Source: CAZXPA01 sp964642485
Lineage (GTDB): Bacteria; Patescibacteriota; Patescibacteriia; UBA2591; UBA6264
NCBI GenBank assembly: GCA_964642485.1
Contig: CAZXPA010000041.1
Span: 1-6,145 of the forward strand
Reading direction: 5' to 3'
DNA length: 6,145 nt
The stretch's first letter is position 1. The number at the start of each line of letters is the position of its first letter. The notes beneath the pieces were generated by a model. It was not told the DNA's origin, ran no database searches, and worked only from the letters and a program-made list of their open reading frames with translations. A program made the position numbers and the translations under genes. Of the stretch, positions 4,161 to 6,145 are shown piece after piece.

Positions 4161-4272
4161 CTAACCAATAAATTAATAAATTAATAAATTAATTTAATAA
4201 ACCAATAAAGTAATAAATCTTTAAAATTAACCTAATTATTCTAATTGACCTAATTAACCTAATAAATGACCA
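4161..4272. repeat. AT-rich tandem repeats before the four-helix gene
   Basis: AATAAATT occurs three times in tandem (4167-4190). Variants follow (ACCAATAAAG, TAATAAATC), and from 4231 a looser series CCTAATTATT, CTAATTGAC, CTAATTAAC, CTAATAAATGACC runs up to the start codon. The last unit supplies an ATG at 4266 opening a five-codon frame that ends in TGA overlapping the gene's start region. Such arrays are characteristic surroundings of four-helix-bundle genes in CPR genomes, from my recollection. Confidence 0.65.
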
Positions 4273-4644
4273 ATGTCAAATGACAAAGCTTCAAAATATG
4301 ATTTAGAAGAAAGAACTGCCAAGTTTGGTGAGAGTATTATTGAATTTGCTAAAAAGCTCCCCAAAAATGTGGTAACTATTCCTTTAATAGGACAGATAGT
4401 CAAAGCTGGCACTAGTGTAGGCGCTAACTATTGTGAAGCAGATGATGCTGAATCAGGCAAAGATTTTAAGCATAAAATTGGCATTTGCAAAAAAGAAGCA
4501 AGAGAGAGCAAACATTGGTTAAGAATGATTGTTGTAGCTGCGCCAGAGTTAAAACAAAAAGCAAGAAAATTATGGCAGGAGGCAAATGAATTAAATTTGA
4601 TCTTCAATGCAATTAGAAGAAATATAGGCAAAATGAAAAAATAA
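4273..4644 (+). CDS. four-helix-bundle protein (23S rRNA intervening-sequence protein family)
   Basis: A complete 123-residue protein. YDLEERTAKFGESIIEFAKKLP (residues 9-30) is the first helix; QIVKAGTSVGANYCEADDAESGKDF (41-65) is the family's signature turn and second helix. HKIGICKKEARESKHWLRMI (67-86) is the third, and ARKLWQEANELNLIFNAIRRNI (97-118) the fourth. The family (TIGR02436 type) was named for ORFs inside 23S rRNA intervening sequences but is mostly found free-standing, with unknown function. Start: ATG at 4273, which gives the usual family N-terminus; no Shine-Dalgarno site is seen, and tandem repeats run right up to it. A perfect AAAATAATTATTTT palindrome spans the stop codon. 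No rRNA lies nearby. Confidence 0.88.
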   Translation: MSNDKASKYDLEERTAKFGESIIEFAKKLPKNVVTIPLIGQIVKAGTSVGANYCEADDAESGKDFKHKIGICKKEARESKHWLRMIVVAAPELKQKARKLWQEANELNLIFNAIRRNIGKMKK

Positions 4645-4673
4645 TTATTTTAGTCATTGTGATTTGGGATTTT

Positions 4674-4709
4674 ATTAGAATAATTAGAATAATTAGAATA
4701 ATTAGAATA
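4674..4709. repeat. tandem repeat ATTAGAATA x 4
   Basis: Four exact 9-bp copies, 4674-4682, 4683-4691, 4692-4700 and 4701-4709, followed by the variant ATTTTAATA. They lie between the four-helix gene and the fibre gene. With the repeats at 4161-4272 they bracket the four-helix gene, but the unit sequence is different on each side. Confidence 0.85.
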
Positions 4710-4743
4710 ATTTTAATAATAAAGTAATTTAATCATAAAACTT

Positions 4744-6145
4744 ATGAAAAAACAAAACTTCACGTTTAAAGCATTAAGAGGTTTAATCAGGGTCTATCAG
4801 GTTCAACCTAGGCAGTGGCGCAAAGGCTTTAAATTGGCATACGTATTCCTTGTTTTAACCCTTGTGTGCCTGATCGGTGCCTGGGGGGTTCAGCAAGTCA
4901 GAGCAACAGTCCCGCCAGAAGGCGAGCAGATTAATTTTGAAAAGCACATTGATATGGGGAGTAAGAAAATTATTAATTTAGGTACACCTGAAGAATCAAG
5001 CGATGCAGTAACCAAGGATTATGTTGATTCTGGTGCTGGAGGCACTGGTTTTATCGATGGCTCTGGTACAGGAGGTTATATTCCTGTTTGGTCAGATTCT
5101 GATACCTTAGGAAATACTGCTACCCCTATTTTTGAGTCCAGTGGTAAAATCGGCATTGGCACGACGAATCCAGGGGCTAAGTTGGAAATATCTGGTTCTT
5201 CTTATCCATTATTGGAATTAACTCCAGCAGGAGGGAACTCAGCAATACTTCGTTTTTGGGGTGGAGACTTTGACATTGGTTATAATGGTGTAGATATACA
5301 ATTTTTAACAGGAACTGGTAGAGATTTGTTGTTAATGCCAACAGGCAACGTCGGCATCGGCACGACCAACCCCGGGGCACTTTTAGATGTTTATGGAAAT
5401 ATTGAAACTGGAAATAGCGGTACAGTTACTAGCGCTGGGGGCTTTATTGTTGGCAATTCTAATTTATATTCTACTTCAGCCCAGGTTGGTGGCAATTTGA
5501 GCTTAACTGGTGCTGGTGATTTAACTGTGGCTGGTGAAGGCTTTTTTGATGGCGCTGGTAATAGTTATTTCTTGGGCAACGTCGGCATCGGGACGACCGC
5601 GCCAAATGCTGATTTAGCTCTAGGGCCCACCATCGGTGCAAAGATTCTTGCATATGATAATAACAATAGTATTTTTGCAGGTCTTGGTATTGATGTAGCT
5701 GCAGGCAACAGTTTTGATATGATGGCGCATAATGGGGGTTTTCTAACGTTTGGAAAAACTGGGAACTCTGTATCTACAATGACATCAGGATATACAGAAT
5801 GGATGAGAATTACAAACGGAAAAGTCGGCATCGGGACGACGAGTCCTAATGTTCCACTTCATGTAAATTATACATATGGCACTCTTTTTCCAACAGTATT
5901 TAACGAATGGAATGGCGTAACAATAGAGAATAAAAATGTAACAGTGGATACAGTTGCTCAATTACACCTTAGAGCAAATGAGGCTGATGCTCACATTGGT
6001 GCAATTTACAAAGCCGCAGATACAGCAGATTTAGTTTTTTACCTCGATAATGCTGGGACTAAGGGTGATGTAATGTATATCACAGCAGCGGGCAACGTCG
6101 GCATCGGGACGACGAGTCCGGGGGCTAAATTGAACTTGAAAGATA
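4744..6145 (+). CDS. tail-fibre-like membrane-anchored surface protein (3' partial)
   Basis: An open frame from ATG 4744 runs off the window (467 codons seen, no stop). Residues 1-29 are basic, 30-48 form a membrane helix (LAYVFLVLTLVCLIGAWGV), and the rest should be extracellular. Residues 69-96 (DMGSKKIINLGTP, DAVTKDYVDS) match the neck motif of phage tail fibres (MGxxKITNLxxPxxxxDAxTKxYVD). Five GIGTT units follow at residues 136, 203, 280, 361 and 452 (IGIGTTNPGA, VGIGTTNPGA, VGIGTTAPNA, VGIGTTSPNV, VGIGTTSPGA), each usually followed by a short strand such as KLEI or LLDV. The stretches between are Gly/Asn/Thr-rich and beta-like. Such proteins often end in an intramolecular-chaperone (peptidase S74) domain, which would lie beyond this window. 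Likely a trimeric surface fibre for attachment. No Shine-Dalgarno is seen before the ATG. Confidence 0.88.
   Translation, partial: MKKQNFTFKALRGLIRVYQVQPRQWRKGFKLAYVFLVLTLVCLIGAWGVQQVRATVPPEGEQINFEKHIDMGSKKIINLGTPEESSDAVTKDYVDSGAGGTGFIDGSGTGGYIPVWSDSDTLGNTATPIFESSGKIGIGTTNPGAKLEISGSSYPLLELTPAGGNSAILRFWGGDFDIGYNGVDIQFLTGTGRDLLLMPTGNVGIGTTNPGALLDVYGNIETGNSGTVTSAGGFIVGNSNLYSTSAQVGGNLSLTGAGDLTVAGEGFFDGAGNSYFLGNVGIGTTAPNADLALGPTIGAKILAYDNNNSIFAGLGIDVAAGNSFDMMAHNGGFLTFGKTGNSVSTMTSGYTEWMRITNGKVGIGTTSPNVPLHVNYTYGTLFPTVFNEWNGVTIENKNVTVDTVAQLHLRANEADAHIGAIYKAADTADLVFYLDNAGTKGDVMYITAAGNVGIGTTSPGAKLNLKD
5149..6126 (+). repeat. five dispersed 30-bp GC-rich DNA repeats encoding GIGTT units
   Basis: Copies lie at 5149-5178, 5350-5379, 5581-5610, 5824-5853 and 6097-6126. 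Copies 2-5 share GTCGGCATCGGSACGACS, and three of them share the upstream GGCAAC. The codons GTC, GGC, ATC, GGG and ACG are unlike the A/T-ending codons between the repeats. Spacing grows steadily: 201, 231, 243 and 273 bp. Confidence 0.85.

Noticed and set aside
4428..4631. 67-codon minus-strand open frame
   Set aside because: Antisense shadow of the four-helix-bundle gene.
4161..4709. CRISPR array
   Set aside because: Repeat units are 8-11 bp, tandem and without spacers; no cas genes.
5177..5831. Three minus-strand open frames opposite the fibre gene
   Set aside because: Shadows created by the Gly/Thr-rich repeat coding; the plus frame is uninterrupted with clear motifs.
5149..6126. CRISPR-like spaced repeats
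   Set aside because: The repeats lie in one continuous reading frame and encode a known surface-fibre motif; the spacing is 201-273 bp.

Overview
The window is AT-rich bacterial DNA made of small accessory genes. Several traits suggest a Candidate Phyla Radiation (Patescibacteria, perhaps Parcubacteria-like) genome: weak or missing Shine-Dalgarno sites, a tRNA without encoded CCA, 23S-rRNA-IVP/four-helix-bundle genes set in short AT-rich tandem repeats, small toxin-antitoxin modules, and a long surface fibre with repeated GIGTT motifs. This placement is inference; no phylogenetic marker gene is present.

Layout. Positions 1-51 may hold the last 16 codons of a plus-strand gene. Positions 54-524 carry a compact minus-strand RNA region: a tRNA gene (414-343) with its own near-consensus promoter (464-436), then a second minus-strand promoter (307-280) that would drive a short RNA of about 80 nt ending at a hairpin-plus-U terminator (217-191). 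That putative RNA is complementary to the D arm and anticodon arm of the tRNA next to it (29 matched bases in three collinear blocks). A second terminator (180-157) is an exact 23-nt copy of the terminator that follows hicA (493-471).

Positions 525-978 are a minus-strand hicB-hicA toxin-antitoxin pair with a consensus -35 promoter and an apparently almost leaderless start. Divergent from it, 1073-2806 encodes a 577-residue membrane-anchored exported protein with a C-terminal module containing an Asp-box-like motif; its gene carries two long in-frame DNA palindromes and a C8 tract. It is followed, apparently with translational coupling, by a shortened four-helix-bundle-like protein (2812-3033).

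After a 249-bp leader region, 3283-4159 holds an overlapping gene pair: a DUF6922-like small protein and an AbiEii/MNT-type nucleotidyltransferase, probably a type IV-like toxin-antitoxin module. A complete four-helix-bundle (23S rRNA intervening-sequence-type) gene at 4273-4644 is bracketed by different AT-rich tandem repeats. The window ends inside a large gene (4744 to beyond 6145) for a membrane-anchored tail-fibre-like surface protein with five GIGTT repeats encoded by strikingly GC-rich, near-identical DNA.

The strongest candidate for something undescribed is the tRNA/anti-tRNA RNA pair at 191-414. The best secondary signals are the TTATCCACA (DnaA-box-like) sequence placed upstream of the -35 in two promoters, and a family of odd-centred palindromes inside and outside genes.
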